DNA of 64,000 nt from NCBI RefSeq assembly GCF_905220975.1, contig NZ_CAJNBK010000011.1:62001-126000 (forward strand), given 5' to 3'. Both the position numbers and the translations under genes were made by a program. This document shows positions 15,540 to 23,894 of the stretch, piece by piece (the first letter of the stretch is position 1; every line of letters starts with the position of its first letter). Origin of the DNA: Paraburkholderia haematera (GTDB lineage: Bacteria > Pseudomonadota > Gammaproteobacteria > Burkholderiales > Burkholderiaceae). The notes below the pieces were generated by a model, which was not told the origin of the DNA, ran no database searches, and saw only the letters and a program-made list of their open reading frames with translations.

Positions 15540-18536
15540 ATGCAAACCACCGACAACGTGACGACCCGGTACGAGGGCTCACCGACTGGCCAGGCTTTCG
15601 GCCAGGCACAAGGCGCCCAGGCGCTCGCGCCGCAAGCGACCTTCGCCGACTACAAGGTGATCCGCCGTAACGGCAGCGTGGTGTCGTTCGAGCCGTCGAA
15701 AATCGCCATCGCCGTGACGAAGGCATTTCTGGCCGTCAACGGTGGTCAAGGCGCGGCGTCGGCACGCGTGCGCGAACTGGTCGAGCAACTCACGCAGAAC
15801 GTGGTGCGCGCACTCGTGCGCAGCCGTCCGAACGGCGGCACGTTCCATATCGAAGACATCCAGGATCAGGTCGAACTCGCGCTGATGCGCGGCGGCGAGC
15901 ACAACGTCGCGCGTGCGTACGTGCTGTATCGCGAGAAGCGCACCCAGGCGCGCGGTCACGACGAGCAGATCGTCGCCAACACGCCGGGTCTGAACGTCAC
16001 CGACAACGGCGTGACGCGTCCGCTCGACATGGCAGCGCTGCGCGGCATCATCGAATCCGCCTGCGCGAACCTGGGCGACGCCGTGAGTGCTGATCCGATC
16101 ATCGCTGAAACGGTGAAGAACCTGTACGACGGCGTGCCGATGACCCAGGTCTACGACTCGGCGATTCTGGCTGCGCGCACGATGATCGAAAAGGACCCGG
16201 CATACAGCCAGGTCACCGCCCGTATCCTGCTGCACACGATCCGCCGCGAGATCCTCGAAGAGGAAGTCACGCAAGGCGAAATGGCCGAGCGTTATGCCGA
16301 GTACTTCCCGAAGTTCATCAAGCGCGGTATCGGCGCCGGCCTGCTCGATGACAAGCTCCAGCAGTTCGACCTGAAGCGCCTGGGCGCCGCGCTCGACAAC
16401 AGCCGCGACCTGCAATTCGGCTACCTCGGCCTGCAAACGCTGTATGACCGCTACTTCCTGCATCACGACGGCGTGCGCATCGAAATGCCGCAGGCATTCT
16501 TTATGCGTGTCGCAATGGGCCTGTCGCTGAACGAGATCGACCGCGAAGCGCGCGCCATCGAGTTCTACAACATCCTGTCGAGCTTCGATTTCATGTCGTC
16601 CACGCCGACGCTGTTCAACTCGGGCACGCATCGCTCGCAACTGTCGTCGTGCTACCTGACCACGGTCGACGACGACCTCGACGGCATCTACGAAGCGCTG
16701 AAGGAAAACGCGCTGCTGTCGAAGTTCGCCGGTGGGCTGGGTAACGACTGGACGCGCGTGCGTGCGCTCGGTTCGCACATCAAGGGCACCAACGGCAAGT
16801 CGCAAGGCGTGGTTCCGTTCCTGAAGGTCGTCAACGACACAGCGGTGGCGGTCAACCAGGGTGGCAAGCGCAAGGGTGCGGTCTGCGCGTACCTGGAAAC
16901 GTGGCACCTGGACATCGAGGAATTCCTCGAGCTGCGCAAGAACACCGGTGACGACCGTCGTCGTACCCACGATATGAACACGGCGAACTGGATTCCCGAC
17001 CTGTTCATGAAGCGCGTGATGGAAGGCGGCAACTGGACGCTGTTCTCGCCGTCCACCTGCCCGGACCTGCACGACAAGTTCGGCGCGGAATTCGAAACGG
17101 CTTACACGGCTTACGAAGACAAGGTCGCGCGCGGCGAGATCAAGCTGTTCAAGACGCTGCCGGCGGCGCAACTGTGGCGCAAGATGCTGGGCATGCTGTT
17201 CGAAACCGGCCACCCGTGGATCACGTTCAAGGATCCGTGCAATGTGCGCTCGCCGCAACAGCACGTCGGCGTCGTCCACTCGTCGAACCTGTGCACGGAA
17301 ATCACGCTGAACACCAGCGACGCCGAAATCGCCGTCTGCAACCTGGGCTCGGTGAACCTCGTCGCCCACCTGAAGGAACAGGCCGACGGCACCCTGGTAC
17401 TCGACCACGACAAGTTGAAGCGCACCGTCAGCGTCGCAATGCGCATGCTCGACAACGTGATCGACATCAACTACTACGCGGTTGCCAAGGCACGTAACTC
17501 GAACCTGAAGCACCGTCCGGTCGGCATGGGCATCATGGGCTTCCAGGACTGCCTGCACCTGCTGCGCACGCCGTACGCGTCGCAAGAAGCGGTTCAGTTC
17601 GCCGATACGTCGATGGAAGCGGTCTGCTACTACGCTTACTACGCGTCGACCGAACTGGCGCAGGAGCGCGGCCGTTACTCCAGCTACCGCGGCTCGCTGT
17701 GGGATCGCGGCATCCTCCCGCAAGACTCGGTGAAGCTGCTGGCCGACGCACGCGGCGGCTATGTGGAAGTCGATTCGAGCGAATCGATGGACTGGACCGA
17801 ACTGCGTTCGCGCATCGCCACCTACGGCATGCGTAACTCGAACTGCGTCGCAATCGCGCCGACGGCGACGATCTCGAACATCATCGGCGTGTCGGCCTGT
17901 ATCGAACCGACGTTCCAGAATCTGTATGTGAAGTCGAATCTGTCGGGCGAATTCACGGTGGTCAACGACTACCTGGTGCGCGACCTGAAGGAACGCGGTC
18001 TGTGGGACGAAGTGATGGTCGCCGACCTGAAGTACTTCGACGGCACGCTGTCGCGCATCGACCGCATCCCGGCCGACCTGCGCGCGATCTACGCGACCGC
18101 GTTCGAACTCGATCCGGTGTGGCTGGTCGAGGCGGCTTCGCGTCGTCAGAAGTGGATCGACCAGGCGCAGTCGCTGAACATTTACATGGGCGGCGCGTCG
18201 GGCAAGAAGCTCGACGAGATCTACAAGCTCGCATGGGTGCGCGGCCTGAAGACGACCTACTACCTCCGCACGATGGCGGCGACGCACGTCGAGAAGTCGA
18301 CGGTGGCGCACGGTCAACTGAACGCGGTGAGTTCGGGCGGCGGCGAAGGTTCGGGTGGCGCGGCAGGCGGCGCAGCGGGTGGCTTCGGCGCGAACGGAGG
18401 CGGCGCAACGCCGGGCGGCTTTCAGGCTGCAGCGGCCACGTCAGCAGTCGTCGAAGCAGCGCCGGAAGCGGATGGTCCGGTGTGCATGATGCGTCCGGGT
18501 GATGCTGGTTTCGACGAGTGCGAGGCTTGCCAGTAA
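15540..18536 (+). CDS. nrdA: Class Ia ribonucleoside-diphosphate reductase, alpha subunit
   Basis: Reduces ribonucleoside diphosphates to deoxyribonucleotides with NrdB. The 998-residue protein has an N-terminal ATP-cone (VIRRNGSVVSFEPSKIAIAV near 36-55) for allosteric control. The core has the active-site cysteines in SQLSSCYLTT, SSNLCTEITLN and IAVCNLGSVN, and the paired radical-transfer tyrosines in KTTYYLRTM. The C-terminus ends CEACQ, the redox CxxC tail. Between core and tail is a linker of about 50 residues very rich in Gly and Ala. It is longer than E. coli NrdA (761). ATG 15540 has AGGAG about 9 bases upstream. Confidence 0.97.
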   Translation: MQTTDNVTTRYEGSPTGQAFGQAQGAQALAPQATFADYKVIRRNGSVVSFEPSKIAIAVTKAFLAVNGGQGAASARVRELVEQLTQNVVRALVRSRPNGGTFHIEDIQDQVELALMRGGEHNVARAYVLYREKRTQARGHDEQIVANTPGLNVTDNGVTRPLDMAALRGIIESACANLGDAVSADPIIAETVKNLYDGVPMTQVYDSAILAARTMIEKDPAYSQVTARILLHTIRREILEEEVTQGEMAERYAEYFPKFIKRGIGAGLLDDKLQQFDLKRLGAALDNSRDLQFGYLGLQTLYDRYFLHHDGVRIEMPQAFFMRVAMGLSLNEIDREARAIEFYNILSSFDFMSSTPTLFNSGTHRSQLSSCYLTTVDDDLDGIYEALKENALLSKFAGGLGNDWTRVRALGSHIKGTNGKSQGVVPFLKVVNDTAVAVNQGGKRKGAVCAYLETWHLDIEEFLELRKNTGDDRRRTHDMNTANWIPDLFMKRVMEGGNWTLFSPSTCPDLHDKFGAEFETAYTAYEDKVARGEIKLFKTLPAAQLWRKMLGMLFETGHPWITFKDPCNVRSPQQHVGVVHSSNLCTEITLNTSDAEIAVCNLGSVNLVAHLKEQADGTLVLDHDKLKRTVSVAMRMLDNVIDINYYAVAKARNSNLKHRPVGMGIMGFQDCLHLLRTPYASQEAVQFADTSMEAVCYYAYYASTELAQERGRYSSYRGSLWDRGILPQDSVKLLADARGGYVEVDSSESMDWTELRSRIATYGMRNSNCVAIAPTATISNIIGVSACIEPTFQNLYVKSNLSGEFTVVNDYLVRDLKERGLWDEVMVADLKYFDGTLSRIDRIPADLRAIYATAFELDPVWLVEAASRRQKWIDQAQSLNIYMGGASGKKLDEIYKLAWVRGLKTTYYLRTMAATHVEKSTVAHGQLNAVSSGGGEGSGGAAGGAAGGFGANGGGATPGGFQAAAATSAVVEAAPEADGPVCMMRPGDAGFDECEACQ

Positions 18537-19216
18537 GCGCCAGGCGAGCACGAAGCAGGCGGCAGGATCGCTGCCTGGCTGAGGGTTGTAGGTAAAGACC
18601 CGCATGCAGCGATCAGCGAGCCTGCTAGAAGTGAAGTAGACGTGAAGTAGATGAGCGGCGCGGCGAAACGAAATCGATGTTGCGCCGCTCGTCGAAAAGC
18701 AGCGAAGCACGGCAAGCAACTGAAGTCGTGAAGCGGTAGGCAAGCGGTAAGCAAGTGGTAGATGAAGCAGTCAGCAGTCGGCAGCACAGACGAAGCGCTC
18801 GACATGAAGCGCTCAGCAAACGCTCCGGTCGATGGTCGATCAACGTAGCCGGCCACATGCATCGCTCGACATTGCATTGAACTTCACCTCGCTGGCACTG
18901 ACGAACAGGCGAACGCGGGACATCCGCGACGTCAGCGCGAGGCAGCAGGAAGCAATCGCAAAACGCCGCAAGCACACTCCGCAATACAGATAGATAGAGC
19001 AGCGAAATGTCGCTTCGACACGTTGCTCTTCGAGCTCGCGAAGCACCTCGACGACACACGTTCAACACGCTTCACATGAGGCGACGCACACAGTCTGTTG
19101 AACAAAGTGTTGTATGAACGTAGCAACGCGAATCGAAAACAGGATTTTTCATCAGCGAACTCTTTTATCGCTCGTGAAAAGATGGTACAAACCGTTCTAA
19201 ATTGATGGTGACATTT
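18537..19216. other. Long nrdA-nrdB intergenic region with short periodic repeats
   Basis: 680 bases without a supportable gene. GTGAAGTAGA occurs twice, at 18631 and 18642 (11-bp period). AAGCGGTAGGC, AAGCGGTAAGC and AAGTGGTAGAT follow head to tail at 18731, 18742 and 18753 (also 11 bp). GAAGCGCTC occurs at 18792 and 18806. An inverted repeat GAGCGGCGC / GCGCCGCTC lies at 18653-18661 and 18682-18690. I see no terminator with a T-run after nrdA. A separate nrdB promoter is possible near 19100-19180, where the sequence becomes AT-richer, but no clear element is visible. Confidence 0.6.
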
Positions 19217-20449
19217 ATGCTCAACTGGGATGACGAGATCACTGCCGTAACTCCCTCGAGCGCTACGCAACAGAATGTGTTGCGCAACGCTGCGGGATCG
19301 GCTGTCGGTTCGCAAGTCGGAACGCGTTCCGCTCCCCACGCTCCCTCGGCTCGAAACGTCTTCGCGTCGCAAGACGTTTTCGAAAAAGACATCGCCGCGG
19401 CTCATGCTGCGGGAACCGCAGCGGTCTCCGAAACGCGCGTGAATGTCGCCGACAAGCGCATCATCAACGGCCAGACCGACGTCAATCAGTTGGTGCCGTT
19501 CAAATACAAGTGGGCCTGGGAAAAGTATCTGGCGGGTTGTGCCAACCACTGGATGCCGCAAGAAGTGAACATGTCGCGCGACATCGCCCTCTGGAAAGAC
19601 CCGAACGGTCTGACCGAAGACGAGCGCCGCATCGTCAAGCGCAACCTGGGCTTCTTCGTGACGGCCGATTCGCTGGCCGCCAATAACATCGTGCTGGGCA
19701 CCTACCGCCACATCACGGCGCCCGAATGCCGCCAGTTCCTGCTTCGCCAGGCGTTCGAAGAGGCGATCCACACGCACGCTTACCAGTACATCGTCGAATC
19801 GCTGGGCCTCGACGAAGGCGAAATCTTCAACGCGTATCACGAGGTCGCCTCGATTCGCGCAAAAGACGAATTCCTGATTCCGTACATCAACGTGCTGACC
19901 GATCCGGCCTTCAAGACCGGCACGCTCGAGGCAGACCAGACCCTGCTGCGCTCGCTGATCGTGTTCGCCTGTGTGATGGAAGGCCTGTTCTTCTACGTCG
20001 GCTTTACGCAAATCCTGGCGCTCGGCCGTCAGAACAAGATGACCGGCGCGGCGGAACAGTACCAATACATTCTGCGCGACGAGTCGATGCACTGTAACTT
20101 CGGCATCGACCTGATCAACCAGATCAAACTCGAAAACCCGCAACTCTGGACGGCTGAGTTCCGCGCGGAAATCCGCGAAATCTTCCAGCAAGCGGTCGAA
20201 CTTGAATATCGTTACGCAGAAGACACGATGCCGCGCGGGGTGCTCGGCCTCAATGCGTCGATGTTCAAGAGCTATCTGCGCTTCATCTGCAACCGCCGTT
20301 GCCAGCAGATCGGTCTCGATCCGCTGTACCCGAACGAGGAAAACCCGTTCCCGTGGATGAGCGAGATGATCGACCTGAAGAAGGAACGCAACTTCTTCGA
20401 GACGCGAGTGATCGAATATCAGACTGGCGGCGCGCTGACCTGGGAGTGA
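19217..20449 (+). CDS. nrdB: Class Ia ribonucleoside-diphosphate reductase, beta subunit
   Basis: Carries the di-iron centre and tyrosyl radical used by NrdA. The 410-residue protein shows the metal/radical motif EEAIHTHAYQY, in which E, H and Y correspond to E. coli E115, H118 and radical Y122. Further motifs are the VMEGLFFYVGF helix with the second glutamate and RDESMHCNFG with the last Glu and His ligands. The radical tyrosine marks it as class Ia, not Ic. The N-terminal 65 residues are a variable, Ala/Ser-rich extension. ATG 19217 (MLNWDDE) is preferred over 19202 because the conserved start follows it and GGTGA lies 6 bases before it. Confidence 0.96.
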   Translation: MLNWDDEITAVTPSSATQQNVLRNAAGSAVGSQVGTRSAPHAPSARNVFASQDVFEKDIAAAHAAGTAAVSETRVNVADKRIINGQTDVNQLVPFKYKWAWEKYLAGCANHWMPQEVNMSRDIALWKDPNGLTEDERRIVKRNLGFFVTADSLAANNIVLGTYRHITAPECRQFLLRQAFEEAIHTHAYQYIVESLGLDEGEIFNAYHEVASIRAKDEFLIPYINVLTDPAFKTGTLEADQTLLRSLIVFACVMEGLFFYVGFTQILALGRQNKMTGAAEQYQYILRDESMHCNFGIDLINQIKLENPQLWTAEFRAEIREIFQQAVELEYRYAEDTMPRGVLGLNASMFKSYLRFICNRRCQQIGLDPLYPNEENPFPWMSEMIDLKKERNFFETRVIEYQTGGALTWE

Positions 20450-20891
20450 TCCGGGTTCGAGTCGCAGATGCATTCATTTTGGGGATGCCGTCGAGCTTCG
20501 GCCGCGGCAATTTAGTTAGGAGCAGAACCGCCTGATGCAAATTGTGCCCGGTGCGCCGCGTGCCTTCGCGGCCCACAAACATGGCTGGCACTTTGCGAAC
20601 CCTTCAGTGGGATGGGCAAACTTCCCCCCGGAAAAAGCCGCTGGCGTCGCCGCCAGCGGCCCGATCAAGCAATTGCCGGCGCTGAGATCCAGCGCCGACC
20701 AGATCTGGCGCGCGGTGCCCAAGGGCACGGCGCGCCTTACCGCATTCATTAGCGTAAGCGCGCAGCACCTGCGTACGCCGATGAATAGCCCGCTTCGTAG
20801 CGCGCGCCCTGAGAAGCGTCCGCGGGAAGCGGGTTTTGACGAAGGGTGTAGTTTGAACTGACTCTCATCTGAAAACCTGAAGGAGAAAATG
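20450..20891. other. Intergenic region between nrdB and the H1-like gene
   Basis: About 440 bases. One hairpin at 20637-20660 is flanked by an A-run and is described separately. A 108-codon frame (20535-20861) on the plus strand has no ribosome-binding site and no family match, so it is not called. No obvious terminator for nrdB is visible on the plus strand. The last 15 bases hold the AGGAG ribosome-binding site of the next gene. Confidence 0.5.
20632..20660 (-). terminator. Terminator-like hairpin, oriented for a minus-strand transcript
   Basis: GCCGCTGGCG (20637-20646) pairs perfectly with CGCCAGCGGC (20651-20660) around a 4-base loop. The A-run at 20632-20636 becomes a T-run only on the minus strand. 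No minus-strand gene is recognised upstream of it, so it either ends an antisense or small RNA or is simply a stable hairpin past nrdB. Confidence 0.4.
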
Positions 20892-21524
20892 ATGGCAACT
20901 GCAAAGAAAGCGGCAGCTAAGAAACCCGCAGCCAAGAAGGTTGTAGCAAAGAAGGCTGCGCCGGCTAAGAAGGCTGCTCCGGCGAAGAAAGTCGCTGCAA
21001 AGAAAGTCGCAGTGAAGAAGGTTGCAGTGAAGAAGGTTGCGGCGAAGAAGGCAGCACCGGCTAAGAAGGTTGCTGCGAAGAAAGCTGCTCCGGCGAAGAA
21101 AGTCGCTGCAAAGAAAGTCGCAGTGAAGAAGGTTGCAGCAAAGAAGGCAGCACCGGCCAAGAAAGCTGCAGTGAAGAAGGTTGCAGCGAAGAAGGCAGCG
21201 CCGGCGAAGAAGGCCGCAGCAAAGAAGGCCGCACCGGCTAAGAAGGCTGCTGCCAAGAAGGCTGCGCCTGCTAAGAAGGCTGCTGCCAAGAAAGCTGCGC
21301 CTGCGAAAAAGGCTGCCGCTAAAAAGGCTGCGCCTGCCAAGAAGGCTGCCGCGAAGAAGGCCGCTGCTCCTGCCAAGAAGGCTGCTCCTGCGAAGAAGGC
21401 TGTTGCCAAGAAGGCGGCTCCTGCACCCGCTGCGACTTCTGTCTCGAGCGCACCGGCGGCGACGGTGAAGACCGCGCTGAACCCGGCAGCGGCATGGCCG
21501 TTCCCGACGGGCAGCCGTCCGTAA
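20892..21524 (+). CDS. Histone H1-like, lysine/alanine-rich DNA-binding protein
   Basis: A 210-residue, extremely basic protein made almost wholly of repeats of AAKK, VAVKK and AAPAKK. A non-repetitive C-terminus of about 35 residues ends in PAAAWPFPTGSRP. Such H1/AlgP/HctB-like proteins bind DNA through their lysine repeats and are found in many Betaproteobacteria. The exact role is unknown. ATG 20892 is preferred to 20889 because AGGAG at 20881-20885 gives better spacing. The repeats make copy number prone to change by slippage. A terminator follows, so it is probably monocistronic. Confidence 0.85.
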   Translation: MATAKKAAAKKPAAKKVVAKKAAPAKKAAPAKKVAAKKVAVKKVAVKKVAAKKAAPAKKVAAKKAAPAKKVAAKKVAVKKVAAKKAAPAKKAAVKKVAAKKAAPAKKAAAKKAAPAKKAAAKKAAPAKKAAAKKAAPAKKAAAKKAAPAKKAAAKKAAAPAKKAAPAKKAVAKKAAPAPAATSVSSAPAATVKTALNPAAAWPFPTGSRP

Positions 21525-21611
21525 GCTGTTGAAGTACTTCGACACGTCGTACCATGTGTCGATGATCGAGTAGCACTTAAGTAGCATGACCGAGCGCTAC
21601 TCGGTCAGGGT

Positions 21612-21647
21612 CCCGTTGCCGGGTTTCTGGCGACGGGATTTTTTTTT
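21612..21647 (+). terminator. Rho-independent terminator after the H1-like gene
   Basis: CCCGTTGCC (21612-21620) pairs with GGCGACGGG (21629-21637) with one G-U pair, followed directly by A and nine T. It lies 88 bases past the stop codon. Confidence 0.85.
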
Positions 21648-21785
21648 GGCATCTCGCGAACGCGCCTGCTTCAACGAACGACTTCAAAACCGGCAGGCGA
21701 AAAAAAACGCATGCACAGGGGAGGGCATGCGTTTGAGGTCGCCGCGGCGGCGCGTGAAGCGCGACCGCGCGAGAGGGGAAACTTT

Positions 21786-22262
21786 TTAGTGCGTGACGCG
21801 CGTGACGCCGCCGCTGGAAAGCAGGCGGACGCGCTCGCCGGCGCGGAAGATTTCGCCGGTGGCGCTTTGTGTGATGGCGCGCATGTCGCCGTTATCGAGT
21901 CGCACGGTGATCTCGAGACCGTCGTGAACCGCGACGCCGTTCTCGACCGCATTGCCTGCCACTGCACCGGCCAGACCGCCGATGATGCCCGTCACGATCG
22001 AACCACGGCCGCCGCCGATGGCACTGCCGGCCACCGCACCTAAGGCGCCGCCGCCGATTGCGCCCAAGCCGCTCGGCTGGCCGTTGTTCGAACTGATCTT
22101 AACGGCGCGAACGCTGTCGACCGTGCCCATGCGGACCGTTTCTTCGCGCTGTGCCTGCGACGCCGTGTAAACGTCGGCAGAGCTGCTGTTGTACGCACAC
22201 CCCGACATGGCCAGTGAACCGGCGATCAAGGCGGCCACGACCAGGCGACTCGTTGTTCTCAT
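21786..22262 (-). CDS. Glycine-zipper (SlyB/PcpA-like) outer-membrane lipoprotein
   Basis: A 158-residue lipoprotein with signal peptide and lipobox MSGC (Cys about residue 22). The central part is a double glycine-zipper segment, GGGALGAVAGSAIGGG followed by GIIGGLAGAVAGNAVE (about 70-107), as in the 2TM glycine-zipper domain. The C-terminal domain (ITVRLDNGDMRAITQ) resembles SlyB-type lipoproteins that sit in the outer membrane and influence envelope integrity. It is the last gene of the leftward series here, 25 bases after the kinase gene at 22288, so it may share its transcript. Confidence 0.85.
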   Translation of the reverse strand: MRTTSRLVVAALIAGSLAMSGCAYNSSSADVYTASQAQREETVRMGTVDSVRAVKISSNNGQPSGLGAIGGGALGAVAGSAIGGGRGSIVTGIIGGLAGAVAGNAVENGVAVHDGLEITVRLDNGDMRAITQSATGEIFRAGERVRLLSSGGVTRVTH

Positions 22263-22287
22263 TCCCTAACTCCAATAGCTTGCGGTA

Positions 22288-23226
22288 TTACGGCAGGTCG
22301 TATCCGAACGCCTGCTTGAACCGTTCGTTGATCTCCGCCCGGTTGGGCGTGTAGTTTTGTGGGCCCTGGTGTTCGATCTTCAGCGCGCCCATCAGGCTTG
22401 CCAGACGCCCGGTGGTCGCCCAGCCAAGTTTGTTCTCGATACCGTACAACAAACCGCCGCGGAAGGCGTCTCCGCAGCCGGTAGGATCGAGCACCTGCTG
22501 TGCCTTGACCGCCGGAATCGCCTCGATGCCGCCCGCGTGATGGATCTGCGCGCCTTGATCGCCGAGCGTGATGATCAGCGCGTCGACCTTGCCGGCGATT
22601 TCTTCGATCGACCAACCCGTTTTGTTGCTCACCAGTTTGGCTTCGTAATCGTTGACAGCTACGTAAGTAGCAAGTTCAATCATGCGGCGCAGCGACTCAC
22701 CGTCGAACAGCGGCAAACCTTGGCCCGGATCGAAGATAAATGGCACGCCCGCTGCTGCCAGATGCTCGGAATGCTGGATCATGCCGTCGTAGCCATCAGG
22801 GGCGACGATGCCGAGCGTGATGCCTTTTGCCTGGTCGGCGCGATTCAGATGCGACTGCATCATCGCGCCCGGGTGGAACGCGGTGATCTGATTGTTTTCG
22901 AGGTCGGTGGTGATCATCGCCTGGGCCGAATAGGTGTCCGGCACCACCAGCACGTTCTCCGTCGAGAGGCCGAGCTGCTTGAAGCGGTCCATGTAGAGCT
23001 GCGCGTCGATCGCGCCGAGCGACCCCATGATGCGCGCGTTACCGCCGAGCAGATGCAGCGAGTAGGCGATGTTGCCCGCGCAGCCGCCGAACTCGCGGCG
23101 CATCGTCGGCACGAGGAAGCTCACGTTCAGGATGTGGACCTGCTCCGGCAGGATGTGATCCCGAAAGCGGCCTTCGAAGGTCATGATGTTGTCGTAGGCG
23201 AGCGAACCGCAAATCAGCGTAGCCAA
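22288..23226 (-). CDS. PfkB-family carbohydrate/nucleoside kinase
   Basis: A 312-residue ribokinase-fold kinase. The N-terminal FGGCAGNIAYSLHLLGG (about 46-62) is the first PfkB signature. The C-terminal DPTGCGDAFRGGLLYG (about 247-262) holds the catalytic aspartate and anion hole. The closest remembered relatives are Burkholderia nucleoside kinases that accept adenosine, inosine or guanosine, so adenosine/nucleoside kinase is the likely role. Sugar substrates remain possible. It is a leftward gene, separated by 94 bases from tpx. Confidence 0.85.
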   Translation of the reverse strand: MATLICGSLAYDNIMTFEGRFRDHILPEQVHILNVSFLVPTMRREFGGCAGNIAYSLHLLGGNARIMGSLGAIDAQLYMDRFKQLGLSTENVLVVPDTYSAQAMITTDLENNQITAFHPGAMMQSHLNRADQAKGITLGIVAPDGYDGMIQHSEHLAAAGVPFIFDPGQGLPLFDGESLRRMIELATYVAVNDYEAKLVSNKTGWSIEEIAGKVDALIITLGDQGAQIHHAGGIEAIPAVKAQQVLDPTGCGDAFRGGLLYGIENKLGWATTGRLASLMGALKIEHQGPQNYTPNRAEINERFKQAFGYDLP

Positions 23227-23320
23227 GGCGAGCGTTCCTGTAAAAATCAGTAGAAAAATGGGCGCGATGACGTGACAGCGCCGCGCATGAAGCGCGGCGC
23301 CGGTATGTCGCGCGAAGGTT

Positions 23321-23821
23321 TTACTTCAGCGCGGCGAGTGCTGCGTCGTAGTTCGGTTCGTTCTTGATTTCGCCGACCAGCTCGGCGTGCACGACCTTGT
23401 CGTTTTCGTCGACGACCACCACGGCGCGTGCCGTCAGACCCGTCAGCGGGCCGCTCGTCACGTCGACGCCGTAGGCTTGCGCGAACTCATGGCCGCGGAA
23501 CGTGGACGCCGTGACGACGTTCTCGATGCCTTCGGTCGTGCAGAAGCGCGATGCGGCGAACGGCAGGTCGCCCGAGACGACGATCACAGCCGTGTTGCTC
23601 AGCTTGGCTGCGGCTTCGTTGAACTTGCGCGTCGACGTGGCGCAGGTCGGCGTGTCGAGGCTCGGGACGATATTGAGCACCTTGCGCTTGCCGGCGAAGT
23701 CGGCCAGCGACACCGGCTTCAGATCCTGGCCCACGAGCGAGAAGGCGGGGGCGTTCTGGCCCACGGTCGGGAACGTGCCGGCTACTTCGATCGGGTTGCC
23801 ACCCAGCGTGACTTGACTCAT
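23321..23821 (-). CDS. tpx: Thiol peroxidase Tpx (atypical 2-Cys peroxiredoxin)
   Basis: Reduces hydroperoxides with electrons from thioredoxin. The 166-residue protein has the peroxidatic cysteine in DTPTCATSTRKF (C60) and the resolving cysteine in ASRFCTTEG (C94), the intrasubunit pair typical of Tpx. Thr57 and a later Arg complete the peroxiredoxin active site. The length matches E. coli Tpx (168). It lies 73 bases downstream of the DUF3426 gene on the same strand and could be in the prmA-side transcript or have its own promoter. Confidence 0.96.
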   Translation of the reverse strand: MSQVTLGGNPIEVAGTFPTVGQNAPAFSLVGQDLKPVSLADFAGKRKVLNIVPSLDTPTCATSTRKFNEAAAKLSNTAVIVVSGDLPFAASRFCTTEGIENVVTASTFRGHEFAQAYGVDVTSGPLTGLTARAVVVVDENDKVVHAELVGEIKNEPNYDAALAALK

Positions 23822-23894
23822 GTTGTTGCGCTCCGAAAATTCGTCAGTATTGACGGTGAATACGCCCGGTCAGTGCCGGGCGCGCGAGGATGCG

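Noticed and set aside
15579..18317. 912-codon open frame on the minus strand opposite nrdA
   Set aside because: It is antisense to a certain gene; long antisense frames are expected in GC-rich, codon-biased DNA. The translation is Arg/Val/His/Asp-rich with no family match.
20535..20861. 108-codon plus-strand frame between nrdB and the H1-like gene
   Set aside because: No ribosome-binding site, spans a stable hairpin, and shows no recognisable motif.
20516..21409. Minus-strand frame that looks like a hydrophobic, multi-helix membrane protein
   Set aside because: It is simply the reverse complement of the Lys/Ala codon repeats of the H1-like gene, which translate as Phe/Ala/Gly repeats.
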